Positions 33,743 through 42,693 of a stretch of DNA of 46,626 nt are shown in pieces (the first letter of the stretch is position 1; every line of letters begins with the position of its first letter). The notes beneath the pieces were generated by a model, which did no database searches, had not been told where the DNA came from, and saw nothing but the letters and a program-made list of their open reading frames with translations. The translations under genes and the position numbers were made by a program. Origin of the DNA: Tissierellia bacterium (GTDB lineage: Bacteria > Bacillota_A > Clostridia > Tissierellales > Peptoniphilaceae); NCBI GenBank assembly GCA_030537695.1, contig JAUNVJ010000008.1, forward strand, positions 1 to 46,626, read 5' to 3'.

Positions 33743-34444
33743 TTAACTTCTCCTTTTTTGATCAACGAATTTATACCCCAAACCCCATGCTACTTTTAAA
33801 TACATTGGCTTTTTGGGATCTACTTCTATTTTCTCTCGAATTCGACGAATGTGTACCGTCACGGTCTTCGATTCAATCGCCGGTTCATTCCATACTTTTT
33901 CGTAAATTTCATCAATGGAAAAAACCACATTCGGATGATTCATCAATAATTCCAATATCTTATATTCAATCGAGGTTAAGTTGACTCTGTTTTCATTGAC
34001 ATAGACCGTCTTTTCCAAAGTGTTCAATCGGACCGATCCAATCTCAATATTGTCCCCATCATTTTTTTGTCCATAATTATAGTATCTGCGTAAATTACTT
34101 TTAATTCTGGCACTAAGTTCCAAAGGATTAAAGGGTTTTGTAATATAATCATCAGCACCGATGTTTAGTCCGATTACCTTATCGTAATCTTCTGATTTTG
34201 CAGAAAGTATAATAATTGGGACATAGGAAATCTCACGAAGCTTTAAAATCGCTTCTTCGCCTGAAAGTTTCGGCATCATTAAATCCATAATCACAAGATC
34301 CACCTTATTCTCTTTAAATACTTCCACAGCCTCTAATCCATCATAGGCAAATAGAGGTATGAAATTTTCGTTTTTTAAATAAATACCAATAGATTGAGCG
34401 ATGGCACGATCGTCTTCCGCTACTAAAATCGTATACTGTTTCAT
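33743..34444 (-). CDS. OmpR-family response regulator
   Basis: This 233-residue regulator has a receiver with acidic pair EDD at 10-12, phospho-acceptor D54 in VIMDLMMPKL, the switch residues in IIILSAK and the lysine in YITKPFN, and a winged-helix output domain from about 130 (TSIEYKILELLMN, VTVHIRRIREKIE, VAWGLGYKF). CAGGAGG precedes the ATG. The kinase gene follows after one base, so this is its partner. It resembles VanR-type regulators in layout. Confidence 0.93.
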   Translation of the reverse strand: MKQYTILVAEDDRAIAQSIGIYLKNENFIPLFAYDGLEAVEVFKENKVDLVIMDLMMPKLSGEEAILKLREISYVPIIILSAKSEDYDKVIGLNIGADDYITKPFNPLELSARIKSNLRRYYNYGQKNDGDNIEIGSVRLNTLEKTVYVNENRVNLTSIEYKILELLMNHPNVVFSIDEIYEKVWNEPAIESKTVTVHIRRIREKIEVDPKKPMYLKVAWGLGYKFVDQKRRS

Positions 34445-34620
34445 AAGTACCTCCTGGGATTATAATACCAAAAACTTTCAACGAATCTTTTATGTAAATC
34501 TTACAAATTTCTTAATTTATCACTACTAATTCTAACATAGTCTATCACAATAAAATTCCTTCTCTTCTATTTCTCTTGTTTCTTATAAATTTTAAAAGAT
34601 GTATAAAGCTTTTGAGAAGA

Positions 34621-34652
34621 TAAAAAAAGACCTTAGGCTTTCCTAAGGTCTT
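34621..34652 (-). terminator. Terminator of the purine-degradation cluster
   Basis: An 11-bp stem (arms 34627-34637 and 34642-34652, loop CTTT) lies 8 nt after the ygfK-like stop and ends in TTTTTTTATC on the minus strand. It marks the 3' end of the catabolic operon. Confidence 0.88.
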
Positions 34653-34660
34653 CGTCAACT

Positions 34661-36355
34661 TTATTTTGTCATAAAATAATAGGGTTTTTGTTCTTTAATC
34701 GCTTGATAAACTTCCTGTAAAGGTTCCGGAAGTTCTCCTTCCCCCACTTTACCTTGGTATCGGTAATAAAAACTCTGATCTTCTTTTTTGAAAAAACCAT
34801 TATTCGTAGAGTTGTCCAAGTCTTCTTTGGAACTAAAGAGAGTAATGCGATCACGGTAGGGAAGACAGGGTTCTACACAATAAAATTGACAGTTTCCACA
34901 TTCATTACAAATATCGTCAATATGAAGAATAATAGAATCTTCCGACAATTTAATCACATCATTGGTTCGGTTCGGACACACTCTTACACAAGATTTACAT
35001 AGGACACGACAATAGTAGTCATCGTCTCGCTCCCAATTTTCATAGGACTTGTGCAGATCATATTTTTTCCGTTTTGCGGAAGATTTTACATAATGTTTAT
35101 CCTCTGTAGCGCCTGTGGCGATAGCCTTTAGTTTCTCCGTATCGGTTGTCTTATTATTTGAAAACTCACAGTCTTCTAGAATTTCCGCCAATTTTTTAAT
35201 ATTGTCCAATCCTGTCGGTTGAAGTAAAATGGTACATATTGTAATGGGCCACATTCCCGATTCATAGAGTGCTTTAATATTGTTTCGATCAGCTCCACCA
35301 CAATAGGAGATCGGCAATTTTCCATCAAAAGCTGCCGACAGTTTATATGCTACTGCTGTTGCCAAGGGATATAATGCCTTTCCTGACATATACATATCTT
35401 CTCCCGGCAATTCATTATTTTTAATTTTACACTGGAAAGTATTGGTCAATTTAACACCAAATTCCAAGTCCAACTCTTTTGCTAATTCTTGTAGACGAGT
35501 CAGCATCGGAACAGCGTCTTCCATTTGTAAATCATGTTCAAATTGTTCATGACCGAAAGTCAAATAATCGTAACCCATTTTGTCAAAAGTTTCTCTGACA
35601 TAGTCATATCCCAATAATGTCGGGTTACATTTTATATAAGTATTGATACTTTTCTCTTCCAGCAAATATTTACCGATGGCTTCAATTTCTTTCGGTGGGC
35701 ATCCATGCATGGTTGACAAGGTGATGGATCTACATACATTAGGTGAAATAGAATCAATATAATCACGATCTATATTTTTAAATCGAGGCAAGAGTTCATA
35801 GAGATCTTGTTTACATTGCTCAAATACTTTCGTATCCGAAGCATCCATTAAAGTATCAATAAATTCATCAACTAACGGTTGCTTAATTCCTTCCAAATTA
35901 TAACCGCAGCTCATATTAAAGATAAATCCATCGGGATCTCCAAATTCAAATTCTTTTGCTAAAACTTTACAGCCAAACCAAGCTTTGACATATTCGTCTC
36001 TTGCGTCGGTTGCTTTAAATTCACTGGACCACTCCGTATTATAGGCTTCGTCTTCAGCACGTATACATGGTCTTGGAATTCCCAATTCCTCACCATACAA
36101 AGCTTGTACTGTCTTTAGCTCCATATATCGAGCGCCACCTGCATAATTTGCCAATATATTATGTGCAAGTTGTGTATGAGGCCCTGCAGCAATCCCTAAC
36201 GGGTTTTCCAGTTTTTCTCCAAAAATAGATAAAACGTTCTCATTAGATTTTTTAAAAATATTCTTAACATTATAGATCGTCTGATAATTTTCATATTCTT
36301 CCAGGACATGAATTATCATTTGTTTGAAGTTTACCGGATACATTAAATCGCTCAT
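34661..36355 (-). CDS. ygfK: Short YgfK-type oxidoreductase: FMN-type barrel plus ferredoxin domain, no GltD module
   Basis: This 564-residue protein is a YgfK homologue (often mislabelled selenate reductase subunit), recently linked to anaerobic urate breakdown in gut bacteria. Residues 1-420 are the dihydropyrimidine/dihydroorotate dehydrogenase-like barrel, with GPHTQLAHNI, YMELKTVQ, NTEWSSEF, FIFNMSCGYNLEGIKQP and TLSTMHGCPPKEIE all as in the long form. Residues 449-497 are a ferredoxin domain with cysteines C449, C453, C456, C460 and C483, C486, C489, C493. The long family form, about 1030 residues, has a GltD-like FAD/NAD(P)H module of about 450 residues between these parts; here a linker of about 30 replaces it. 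The C-terminal match to the long form (RITLFSSKEDLDNSTNNGFF) shows this is an internal absence, not a truncation. GGGGGAA supports the ATG. Confidence 0.88.
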   Translation of the reverse strand: MSDLMYPVNFKQMIIHVLEEYENYQTIYNVKNIFKKSNENVLSIFGEKLENPLGIAAGPHTQLAHNILANYAGGARYMELKTVQALYGEELGIPRPCIRAEDEAYNTEWSSEFKATDARDEYVKAWFGCKVLAKEFEFGDPDGFIFNMSCGYNLEGIKQPLVDEFIDTLMDASDTKVFEQCKQDLYELLPRFKNIDRDYIDSISPNVCRSITLSTMHGCPPKEIEAIGKYLLEEKSINTYIKCNPTLLGYDYVRETFDKMGYDYLTFGHEQFEHDLQMEDAVPMLTRLQELAKELDLEFGVKLTNTFQCKIKNNELPGEDMYMSGKALYPLATAVAYKLSAAFDGKLPISYCGGADRNNIKALYESGMWPITICTILLQPTGLDNIKKLAEILEDCEFSNNKTTDTEKLKAIATGATEDKHYVKSSAKRKKYDLHKSYENWERDDDYYCRVLCKSCVRVCPNRTNDVIKLSEDSIILHIDDICNECGNCQFYCVEPCLPYRDRITLFSSKEDLDNSTNNGFFKKEDQSFYYRYQGKVGEGELPEPLQEVYQAIKEQKPYYFMTK

Positions 36356-36386
36356 GTTTTCCCCCTTATACCAGAAACAAGAATAA

Positions 36387-36412
36387 CCTAAGCAGAATTT
36401 GTTCTGCTTAGG
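36387..36412 (-). other. Intergenic hairpin between dpaL and the ygfK-like gene
   Basis: A perfect 11-bp stem (arms 36387-36397 and 36402-36412, 4-nt loop) is extended on the minus strand by a flanking AAGAATA/TATTCTT pairing across a small internal loop. There is no T run, so it is an mRNA-structure or partial-attenuation candidate rather than a plain terminator. Confidence 0.6.
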
Positions 36413-36437
36413 GACTATTCTTTTTAATTATTGTTGA

Positions 36438-37640
36438 TTAAAAACTAGGATCTTTTCCATCCCAAACGGTTTTACGATAATTCACTTGGTCTGTATCTCC
36501 TTCTGTAGAAAAACAGAGAACAACGGAATTTTCATCTAATCCTATTTTTTCTTTCAATTCTTTTAAATCTTCATCCGTCATAAGTTTTGATACGACACCG
36601 GGAGTTACAGCACCGGATTCTCCGGATACAACCTTTGGATCATCTCCCAATGTATTTCCTAGTAATCTCATACCATGTGCAGCGTAAATATCATCAACGG
36701 ATAGGAAGTATTTCGCATAGCCTTGTAAAATCGGCCAACCGACAGTCACAGGTTCTCCACAGTTAAGACCGGCCATAATCGAATCCAGATCACCGGTTAC
36801 CGGGTGAAGATCTCCATCATCTGCAGCAGCGGTTTGATATAGACAAGCTGCTTTATGAGGTTCAACAATGGTTATGATCGGAAGATTATCCTTCATGACA
36901 TTGGCAAAAAACCCGGTGACAGCGGATGCAAAGGAACCTACTCCCGCTTGCAAAAAGATATGAGTCGGCTCTTTTCCTTGTTCTTTTAATTGATTATAGG
37001 CTTCATAAGCCATGGTCATATATCCTTGCATGATCCAGCGTGGAATATCTTCGTATCCTTCCCAGGATGTATCTTGTACTAAAATACCATTATGCTCTTT
37101 CGCATATTTATCAGCAAGACGAACACAATCATCATAATTATAATCATAGATATCTGCTTCCGCATTTTCTTTGCGAATATTTTCCAAACGTTCTGCAGCT
37201 GTGCCTTTTGGCATGTAAATACGGCATTTTTGTTTTAATTGATTCGCAGTCCAAGCTACTCCACGACCATGGTTTCCATCTGTTGCAGAAGCAAAGGTAA
37301 TCTCTCCCAATTGTTCCCGAACTTCATCGGAAATCATCTTTTCATAGGGAACTTCTGATAAATCCTTACCAAGTCGATCAGCGATATAATTTCCAATGGC
37401 ATAGGAGCCTCCAAGAACTTTAAAAGCATTCAAACCGAATCGATAGGATTCGTCTTTTACAAAAAGACCTTTAATGCCCAGCTCTTTCGATAAGTTTTTT
37501 AAATTTGCCAAGGGCGTCGGTTCATATTGAGGGAAGCTTTTATGAAAAGCAGATGCTTTTTTTGCCACCTCTTCATTTAAAAAACTGGTATCTACATTTT
37601 TATCCTGATGTTTCAACGAAGCAATTTTCATTTTTTCCAT
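36438..37640 (-). CDS. dpaL: Diaminopropionate ammonia-lyase
   Basis: This 400-residue PLP enzyme (YgeX in E. coli) splits 2,3-diaminopropionate to pyruvate and two ammonia. It is a fold-type II enzyme with the lysine that binds PLP in RFGLNAFKVLGGSYA (K74), a phosphate loop nearby, TDGNHGRGVAWTA near 116 and QAGVGSFASAVTGFF, VVSGESGAVTPGV and STEGDTDQVNYR toward the C-terminus, all typical. I place the start at the ATG of MEKMKIASL (37640) with AAGGTGA five bases upstream; a GTG three codons earlier and an ATG three codons later are alternatives. It lies 10 nt after ssnA. In this cluster it would release the carbon skeleton as pyruvate. Confidence 0.95.
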   Translation of the reverse strand: MEKMKIASLKHQDKNVDTSFLNEEVAKKASAFHKSFPQYEPTPLANLKNLSKELGIKGLFVKDESYRFGLNAFKVLGGSYAIGNYIADRLGKDLSEVPYEKMISDEVREQLGEITFASATDGNHGRGVAWTANQLKQKCRIYMPKGTAAERLENIRKENAEADIYDYNYDDCVRLADKYAKEHNGILVQDTSWEGYEDIPRWIMQGYMTMAYEAYNQLKEQGKEPTHIFLQAGVGSFASAVTGFFANVMKDNLPIITIVEPHKAACLYQTAAADDGDLHPVTGDLDSIMAGLNCGEPVTVGWPILQGYAKYFLSVDDIYAAHGMRLLGNTLGDDPKVVSGESGAVTPGVVSKLMTDEDLKELKEKIGLDENSVVLCFSTEGDTDQVNYRKTVWDGKDPSF

Positions 37641-37650
37641 TTCCTTCACC

Positions 37651-38973
37651 TTATAATCCTTTCCATATTTTAGGAACTAATTGTTGCGTTTCCGCAAATA
37701 TTCTTTCCTCATCTACTGTTTGTATTTCACGCTCTTTCATGACAAATTTACCATTAATTATCGTATCCACAGTCATTCGACCACTAAATCCAAATAATAT
37801 ATGTCCTCCGATATTATCCTTTGTAATGGGCGTGTAATTATTATAATCCAATGTAATAATATCTGCGTAGGCACCCTTTTCAATAATACCGAGTTTCTTG
37901 TCAAAAAATCGAGAGGCAATGTCTCTGTTATTGACCATTTGTAATTGTAAACTCTCGTTAAATCCTACAGTAGGATCTGCATGCGTATGGGACTGCAAAA
38001 TTTTTGCCACTTTCATGGATTCAAACATATCATTCGTATACGCATCTGTTCCTAATCCCAATCGTACTCCTTGGTTAAGCATATAGAGTACCGGCGTCAC
38101 TCCCACAGCATTGCCCATATTCGATTCAGGGTTATGCACCACATTGGTATTGGTGTCCCTTAAAATTTTAACTTCATAATTGTTCACATTACAACAATGG
38201 ATGGCTAGTGTTTTTTCTCCAAGCATATCCCATCCTTGAAAACGTTCAATAACTCGTTGGCCATATTTTTCCAATGAATCGTATTCATCTTCGATACCTT
38301 CGGCACAATGAATATGATATCCAGCATCGACACCTTCCATGGCCTCTTTGATTAACTCCATCGTTTCATTGGATATTGTAAAAGATGCATGAAGGCCAAA
38401 ATGGCCATGTATCAGATCCTGTTTTGAAGTATTATACGCTTTAATGAAGTCAATATTTTCTTTAATTCCTGCTTTTGTAATTTCTAATCCGTCTCGATCG
38501 GAAACTTCATAACAAAGATCTGCTCTCATTCCCACATCTTCACAGGCTTTTGCTATTCTAAATAAGCTTTCTTCAATATGGTAGGGACTGGCATGATGGT
38601 CAAATACTGTGGTGACACCGTTGCGAACGGATTCGATCAAAGTACCGTAAGCACTTTTTTCCGACGCTTCCAATGTCAATTTTTTATCTAATGCCCACCA
38701 TTGATTTTCCAATATTTCAATAAAGTCCCGTGTGGGTTTTGATACACTCATACCACGTCCAAAAGCCGAATAAATGTGGGTATGACAGTTAATCATTCCC
38801 GGCATAATAACCCGACCCTCTACATCATGAAATTCTTTTTCGGCAAATTTTTTCCGCATATCTTTTGTTGGGCCAAAATCGATTATTTCATTTTTATCAA
38901 TAACGACAGCTCCATTTTCGATCAAAGGTTGTTCTTCGTTATTGGTGATGAGTTTTCCGTTTCCAATAATCAT
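37651..38973 (-). CDS. ssnA: SsnA-type amidohydrolase
   Basis: This 440-residue member of the amidohydrolase superfamily resembles guanine deaminase/chlorohydrolase enzymes and SsnA of purine clusters. The metal sites are NCHTHIYSAFGRG at about 61-73, GHFGLHASFTIS near 195, HIHCAEG near 225, a second HCCN near 253, and LGTDAYTNDMFES near 305. It carries a beta-sandwich flanking domain at both ends (VIIDKNEIIDFGP; ADIITLDYNNYTPIT). In the urate-degradation gene set its role is a ring- or amide-hydrolysing step, though its exact substrate is not established here. The ATG follows GGTGAT, 9 nt after the carbamate kinase stop. Confidence 0.92.
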   Translation of the reverse strand: MIIGNGKLITNNEEQPLIENGAVVIDKNEIIDFGPTKDMRKKFAEKEFHDVEGRVIMPGMINCHTHIYSAFGRGMSVSKPTRDFIEILENQWWALDKKLTLEASEKSAYGTLIESVRNGVTTVFDHHASPYHIEESLFRIAKACEDVGMRADLCYEVSDRDGLEITKAGIKENIDFIKAYNTSKQDLIHGHFGLHASFTISNETMELIKEAMEGVDAGYHIHCAEGIEDEYDSLEKYGQRVIERFQGWDMLGEKTLAIHCCNVNNYEVKILRDTNTNVVHNPESNMGNAVGVTPVLYMLNQGVRLGLGTDAYTNDMFESMKVAKILQSHTHADPTVGFNESLQLQMVNNRDIASRFFDKKLGIIEKGAYADIITLDYNNYTPITKDNIGGHILFGFSGRMTVDTIINGKFVMKEREIQTVDEERIFAETQQLVPKIWKGL

Positions 38974-38982
38974 TAAATCACC

Positions 38983-39915
38983 TTAATTTATTATTCTAGT
39001 ACCGGTTTTACCTGCAATACCATCCTTTGCTTTTTCCAAAGATGTAATGAGAGATTCTCTTCCTTCTTTTGCTTTGACAAAACCAATGGCCGCTTCAACC
39101 TTGGGAAGCATGGATCCCGCTGCAAATTCACCGTCATTGATGTATTTTTCAGCTTCTTCCAAAGATAAATCGGACAACCACTCTTCGTTTTCTTTGCCAA
39201 AGTGAATCGCAACTTTTTCAACAGCTGTTAAGATTACTAAGACGTCAGCATCTAAAGCACCGGCAAGTCGAGCTGTTGTAAAATCCTTGTCGATAACAGC
39301 CGGAACGCCTTCTAAAACGCCATTTTTTTCGATAACGGGAATTCCACCACCGCCACCGGCAATTACAACATGACCGGCTTCTACTAATGCATTGATCGAT
39401 TCCTTTTCTACAATATCTACTGGTTTTGGAGAGGCAACGACACGACGAAATCCTCGGCCGGCATCTTCTTTAAACTGATATCCTTTCACACGAGCGATTT
39501 CTTTTGCCTCTTCTTCTGTATAAAATCCACCAATTGGTTTCGTAGGATCTTCAAATGCAGGATCTTTTTCATCGACAATGACTTGTGTGACTAATGTGAC
39601 AACAGGTTTGTCAATATTTCTTTGTGCTAATTCATTTTCAATGGCATTTTGTAAATGATATCCGATATAACCTTGACTCATCGCTCCACATTCTGGAAAT
39701 GGCATTTCAGGTGTTTTTTCCGGAGAATTATGGGCTGTATCCATGGCAAGATTAATCATTCCTACTTGAGGTCCATTGCCGTGGGAAATTACCACTTGAT
39801 TTCCTTGTTCGATCAAATCTACAATGGATTTTGAAGTGTCCTTAACGGCGGATTTTTGCTCTTCGGGGGTGTTTCCCAAGGCGTTGCCACCAAGTGCTAA
39901 TACAATTTTTTTCAT
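38983..39915 (-). CDS. arcC: Carbamate kinase
   Basis: This 310-residue amino-acid-kinase-family enzyme (YqeA/ArcC) transfers phosphate from carbamoyl phosphate to ADP, giving ATP, ammonia and CO2. Diagnostic motifs are VLALGGNALG at 4-13, VISHGNGPQVG near 42-52, GGGGGIPV near 215-222, DKDFTTARLAGALDADVL near 237, and VEAAIGFV near 270. A GAGGT ribosome binding site precedes the ATG. It follows ygeY and precedes ssnA in a purine-type cluster, not an arginine deiminase operon, so the carbamoyl phosphate is expected to come from YgeW. This is the likely energy-yielding step of the pathway. Confidence 0.95.
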   Translation of the reverse strand: MKKIVLALGGNALGNTPEEQKSAVKDTSKSIVDLIEQGNQVVISHGNGPQVGMINLAMDTAHNSPEKTPEMPFPECGAMSQGYIGYHLQNAIENELAQRNIDKPVVTLVTQVIVDEKDPAFEDPTKPIGGFYTEEEAKEIARVKGYQFKEDAGRGFRRVVASPKPVDIVEKESINALVEAGHVVIAGGGGGIPVIEKNGVLEGVPAVIDKDFTTARLAGALDADVLVILTAVEKVAIHFGKENEEWLSDLSLEEAEKYINDGEFAAGSMLPKVEAAIGFVKAKEGRESLITSLEKAKDGIAGKTGTRIIN

Positions 39916-39948
39916 TTTCTTACCTCTTTTATTTCGACTTAATATTAA

Positions 39949-39982
39949 GAAAACCGAATATAAATAAATATATTCGGTTTTC
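39949..39982 (-). other. Intergenic hairpin between ygeY and carbamate kinase
   Basis: A 14-bp perfect stem (arms 39949-39962 and 39969-39982, 6-nt loop). On the minus strand the arm ends in TTTTC with no longer T run. It could be a leaky terminator or an mRNA-processing/stabilising element. Confidence 0.6.
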
Positions 39983-40014
39983 GATTTTTTCTATTAATTT
40001 GTGCAGATTATGAA

Positions 40015-41340
40015 TTAATCTTCAACATACATTGTTGGGAGAGCAGCATAAACTGCAGCACAAGTTACTAGGTCTTGTTTCCAAGTTACTTCATTGGGAG
40101 CATGGGCTTGATCTTCTGCACCAGGACCAAATCCGATACATGGAATTTCATGTCTACCCATAATGGCTACACCGTTTGTAGAGAATGTCCATTTGTCGGT
40201 AAGAGGTCTTTCCGCTCTCTTCTTTTGTTCTTTTTCTACCGGTGGTGCAATTCTTTCATCTCCATATAAGCCTTTATATGCTTTTTCTAGAGATTTTGTG
40301 ACCTTATGATCTTCAGGAATTACCCATGTTGGGAAATAGCAGTCTTGCTCATAAGATAAGCCTGTCCAGGAAGGTCTGGAATATTTATACATTGTAACTT
40401 TTGCATTGTGTTTTTTTGCAGATGGTAGGTCTTCAATTTCTTTAATACAGGATTCCCAAGTTTCTCCTGCCGTCATTCTTCTATCTAGAGATATCGCACA
40501 GGAATCTGCTACTGCACAACGGGAGGGAGATGTAAAGAATATTTCAGACGTTGTTACAGTACCGCGTCCAAGGAAGTTAGCTTCTTTATATTCCGGATTG
40601 TATTTTTCGTCCAACATTTTAACAAGACCTTTAATTTCAACACTGTCATCAGCCGGATTTTCGTTTAATTGTTCTACTTCTTTTAGGATATCCGCCATCT
40701 TGTAAATTGCGTTATCTCCTCTTTCCGGTGCGGAACCGTGACAGGAAACTCCTTGTACTTCAACTCGAATTTCCATACGTCCTCTTTGTCCTCGATAGAT
40801 TCCACCATCTGTCGGTTCGGTGGATACGACAAATTCAGGTTTAATTCCACCTTGCTCAATGATGTATAACCAGCAGTTACCGTCACAGTCTTCTTCTTGT
40901 ACTGTGCCTGTTACCAATACACGGTATTTATCATTCAAAAGACCTAAGTCCTTCATAATTTTTGCTCCGTATACAGCAGATACCGGTCCACCTAATTGGT
41001 CAGAAGTTCCACGTCCACCAATTGTAGTTTCCGTTTCAAATCCATCATAGGGATCAAATTCCCAGTTATCGATATTACCAATACCTACCGTATCAATATG
41101 ACCATCGAAAGCAATCAGTTTTTCACCTGTTCCCATTTCACCAAGAACATTACCTTGCTCGTCAATCCATGCTTTATCAAATCCGACTTTTTCCATCTCT
41201 TCTTTGATTCTTTTCGCTTTATCTCCCTCTTCACAGGATTCGCCCTTTAGAAGAACAAGATCTCTAAGAAATTTAACCATATCGGCTTCATAACCGGCTG
41301 CTGCCTTTTTGATAGCTTCAAAATCTAAGTTTACACTCAT
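40015..41340 (-). CDS. ygeY: M20-family hydrolase YgeY
   Basis: This 441-residue protein is a YgeY-type metallohydrolase of the M20 (acetylornithine deacetylase/ArgE) family. The dinuclear zinc ligands can all be seen: DGHIDTVG near 79-86, RGTSDQLGG (Asp) near 110, VQEEDCDG (two Glu) near 147, STEPTDGG near 175 and [11 protein letters not shown] (His) near 417. A lid domain spans about 190-320. Related genes in purine clusters are thought to deacylate or deamidate an intermediate before carbamoyl removal; the substrate is unproven. AGGAGG precedes the ATG. It sits between ygeW and carbamate kinase. Confidence 0.93.
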   Translation of the reverse strand: MSVNLDFEAIKKAAAGYEADMVKFLRDLVLLKGESCEEGDKAKRIKEEMEKVGFDKAWIDEQGNVLGEMGTGEKLIAFDGHIDTVGIGNIDNWEFDPYDGFETETTIGGRGTSDQLGGPVSAVYGAKIMKDLGLLNDKYRVLVTGTVQEEDCDGNCWLYIIEQGGIKPEFVVSTEPTDGGIYRGQRGRMEIRVEVQGVSCHGSAPERGDNAIYKMADILKEVEQLNENPADDSVEIKGLVKMLDEKYNPEYKEANFLGRGTVTTSEIFFTSPSRCAVADSCAISLDRRMTAGETWESCIKEIEDLPSAKKHNAKVTMYKYSRPSWTGLSYEQDCYFPTWVIPEDHKVTKSLEKAYKGLYGDERIAPPVEKEQKKRAERPLTDKWTFSTNGVAIMGRHEIPCIGFGPGAEDQAHAPNEVTWKQDLVTCAAVYAALPTMYVED

Positions 41341-41389
41341 TAAAATACCTCCTACTTTTATTCCATATCTATATATTGTGAAAGTGACC

Positions 41390-41416
41390 TTAAAGGGAGA
41401 AATATTCTCCCTTTAA
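41390..41416 (-). other. Intergenic hairpin between ygeW and ygeY
   Basis: A perfect 12-bp stem (arms 41390-41401 and 41405-41416, 3-nt loop), GGGAG-rich, without a T run on the minus strand. It is one of three such structures in the operon gaps. Confidence 0.6.
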
Positions 41417-41423
41417 AGATTGA

Positions 41424-42614
41424 TTAGTCATTTAATCTTTCTGTATCTGCTTCCCAAAGCTCTTTTAATTTTGCTTTTGGATCTTTAACTTTTTGTAAGA
41501 AAATCATAGCGGCAATAATATAGGGTTTATAGCTTGCCTCTTGATATAATTCTTTACGATATCTATCAAATACAGATGCATCTACTTCCCCTTCTTCACA
41601 GCTTACGCCGGTGATATCTGCCGGAAGTGGATGACCATAAAGAGCTTTGCCGTCTTTTGTTGTCGCCATTAGTTCTTCCGTTACGGTCCAGTCTTTATGC
41701 TTTGCATTTTGTTCCAATAATCTTTGCTCTAATGCATCGATTCCATCGAAATCGCCATTTCCATATAGTTCTGTTCTCTCTTCCATTGCTGCAAAAGGAG
41801 CCCAGGATTTTGGATAGACAATGTCTGCATCTTTAAATGCTTCTTCCATAGAGTTTGTAATTTCAAAAGATCCGCCGTATTTTTCCGCATTTTTCTTCGC
41901 CACTTCAATGGTTTCATCCATCACTTCATATCCTTCCGGATGAGCTAGTACTACATCCATGCCAAAGCGAGTCCAAAGTCCAATTCCGCCTTGTGGAACA
42001 GATAGTGGTTTTCCATAGGATGGGGAGTATGCCCAAGTGAGTGCAACTTTTTTACCTTTTAAGTTTTCAATACCGTCAAAGTAGTGAGCAAAATGTAATG
42101 TATCTGCTAACATTTGTGTTGGGTGATCGATATCACATTGTAAGGAAATGACAGTAGGTCTTTGTTCCAAAATACCGTCTTCATATCCTCTTTGTACGGA
42201 TTCAGCAAATTCTTTTTGATAAGCATGGCCTTTTCCAATATACATATCGTCACGAATACCGATAACATCTGCCATAAATGAAACCATATTGGCCGTTTCA
42301 AGAAGAGTTTCTCCGTGTGCGATTTGAGATTTACTTTCATCAAGATCTTGAATTTCAAGTCCTAATAAGTTACAAGCAGATGCAAAAGAAAATCTGGTTC
42401 TTGTCGAGTTATCTCTAAAAATGGAAATGCCAAGTCCGGAATCAAAAATCTTTACACTCTTATTATTTTCTCTCAATTCACGGATCGCATCTGCCACTGT
42501 GAATACAGCATCTAATTCTTCTTGAGATTTGTCCCAAGTTAAGAAAAAGTCATCGCCGTATAGATCACCAAAGTTAAGCTCGTCAAGATGGTTTAACAGT
42601 TTTTCAAAATTCAT
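41424..42614 (-). CDS. ygeW: Knotted carbamoyltransferase YgeW
   Basis: This 396-residue protein belongs to the aspartate/ornithine carbamoyltransferase superfamily, YgeW branch. The carbamoyl phosphate site is STRTR at 70-74 within FRDNSTRTRFSFA. DIDHPTQMLADTLHFAHYF near 163-181 is the HPTQ motif, and the amino-acid-side loop includes HPLPADITGVSCEEGEVDASVFD near 330, characteristic of this branch. In catabolism it would run backwards, transferring a carbamoyl group from an ureido compound (possibly a carbamoylated diaminopropionate) to phosphate to make carbamoyl phosphate for the kinase. GGGGAGG precedes the ATG. It follows the regulator gene by 79 nt. Confidence 0.95.
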   Translation of the reverse strand: MNFEKLLNHLDELNFGDLYGDDFFLTWDKSQEELDAVFTVADAIRELRENNKSVKIFDSGLGISIFRDNSTRTRFSFASACNLLGLEIQDLDESKSQIAHGETLLETANMVSFMADVIGIRDDMYIGKGHAYQKEFAESVQRGYEDGILEQRPTVISLQCDIDHPTQMLADTLHFAHYFDGIENLKGKKVALTWAYSPSYGKPLSVPQGGIGLWTRFGMDVVLAHPEGYEVMDETIEVAKKNAEKYGGSFEITNSMEEAFKDADIVYPKSWAPFAAMEERTELYGNGDFDGIDALEQRLLEQNAKHKDWTVTEELMATTKDGKALYGHPLPADITGVSCEEGEVDASVFDRYRKELYQEASYKPYIIAAMIFLQKVKDPKAKLKELWEADTERLND

Positions 42615-42693
42615 TAAAAATCCTCCCCCAAAATTAAATTTAAAACTATCTATTTATCAAAAGGCAGCAATATTTTCCTTTTGTAAATCTAAT

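Noticed and set aside
34661..36355. Treating the short ygfK as a pseudogene or frameshifted gene
   Set aside because: The frame is open throughout, has a good ribosome binding site and terminator, and both ends match the long form. No leftover FAD-domain sequence lies next to it.
38983..39915. Carbamate kinase as part of an arginine deiminase pathway
   Set aside because: There is no arginine deiminase, ornithine carbamoyltransferase or arginine/ornithine antiporter in the window; the carbamoyltransferase present is of the YgeW branch.
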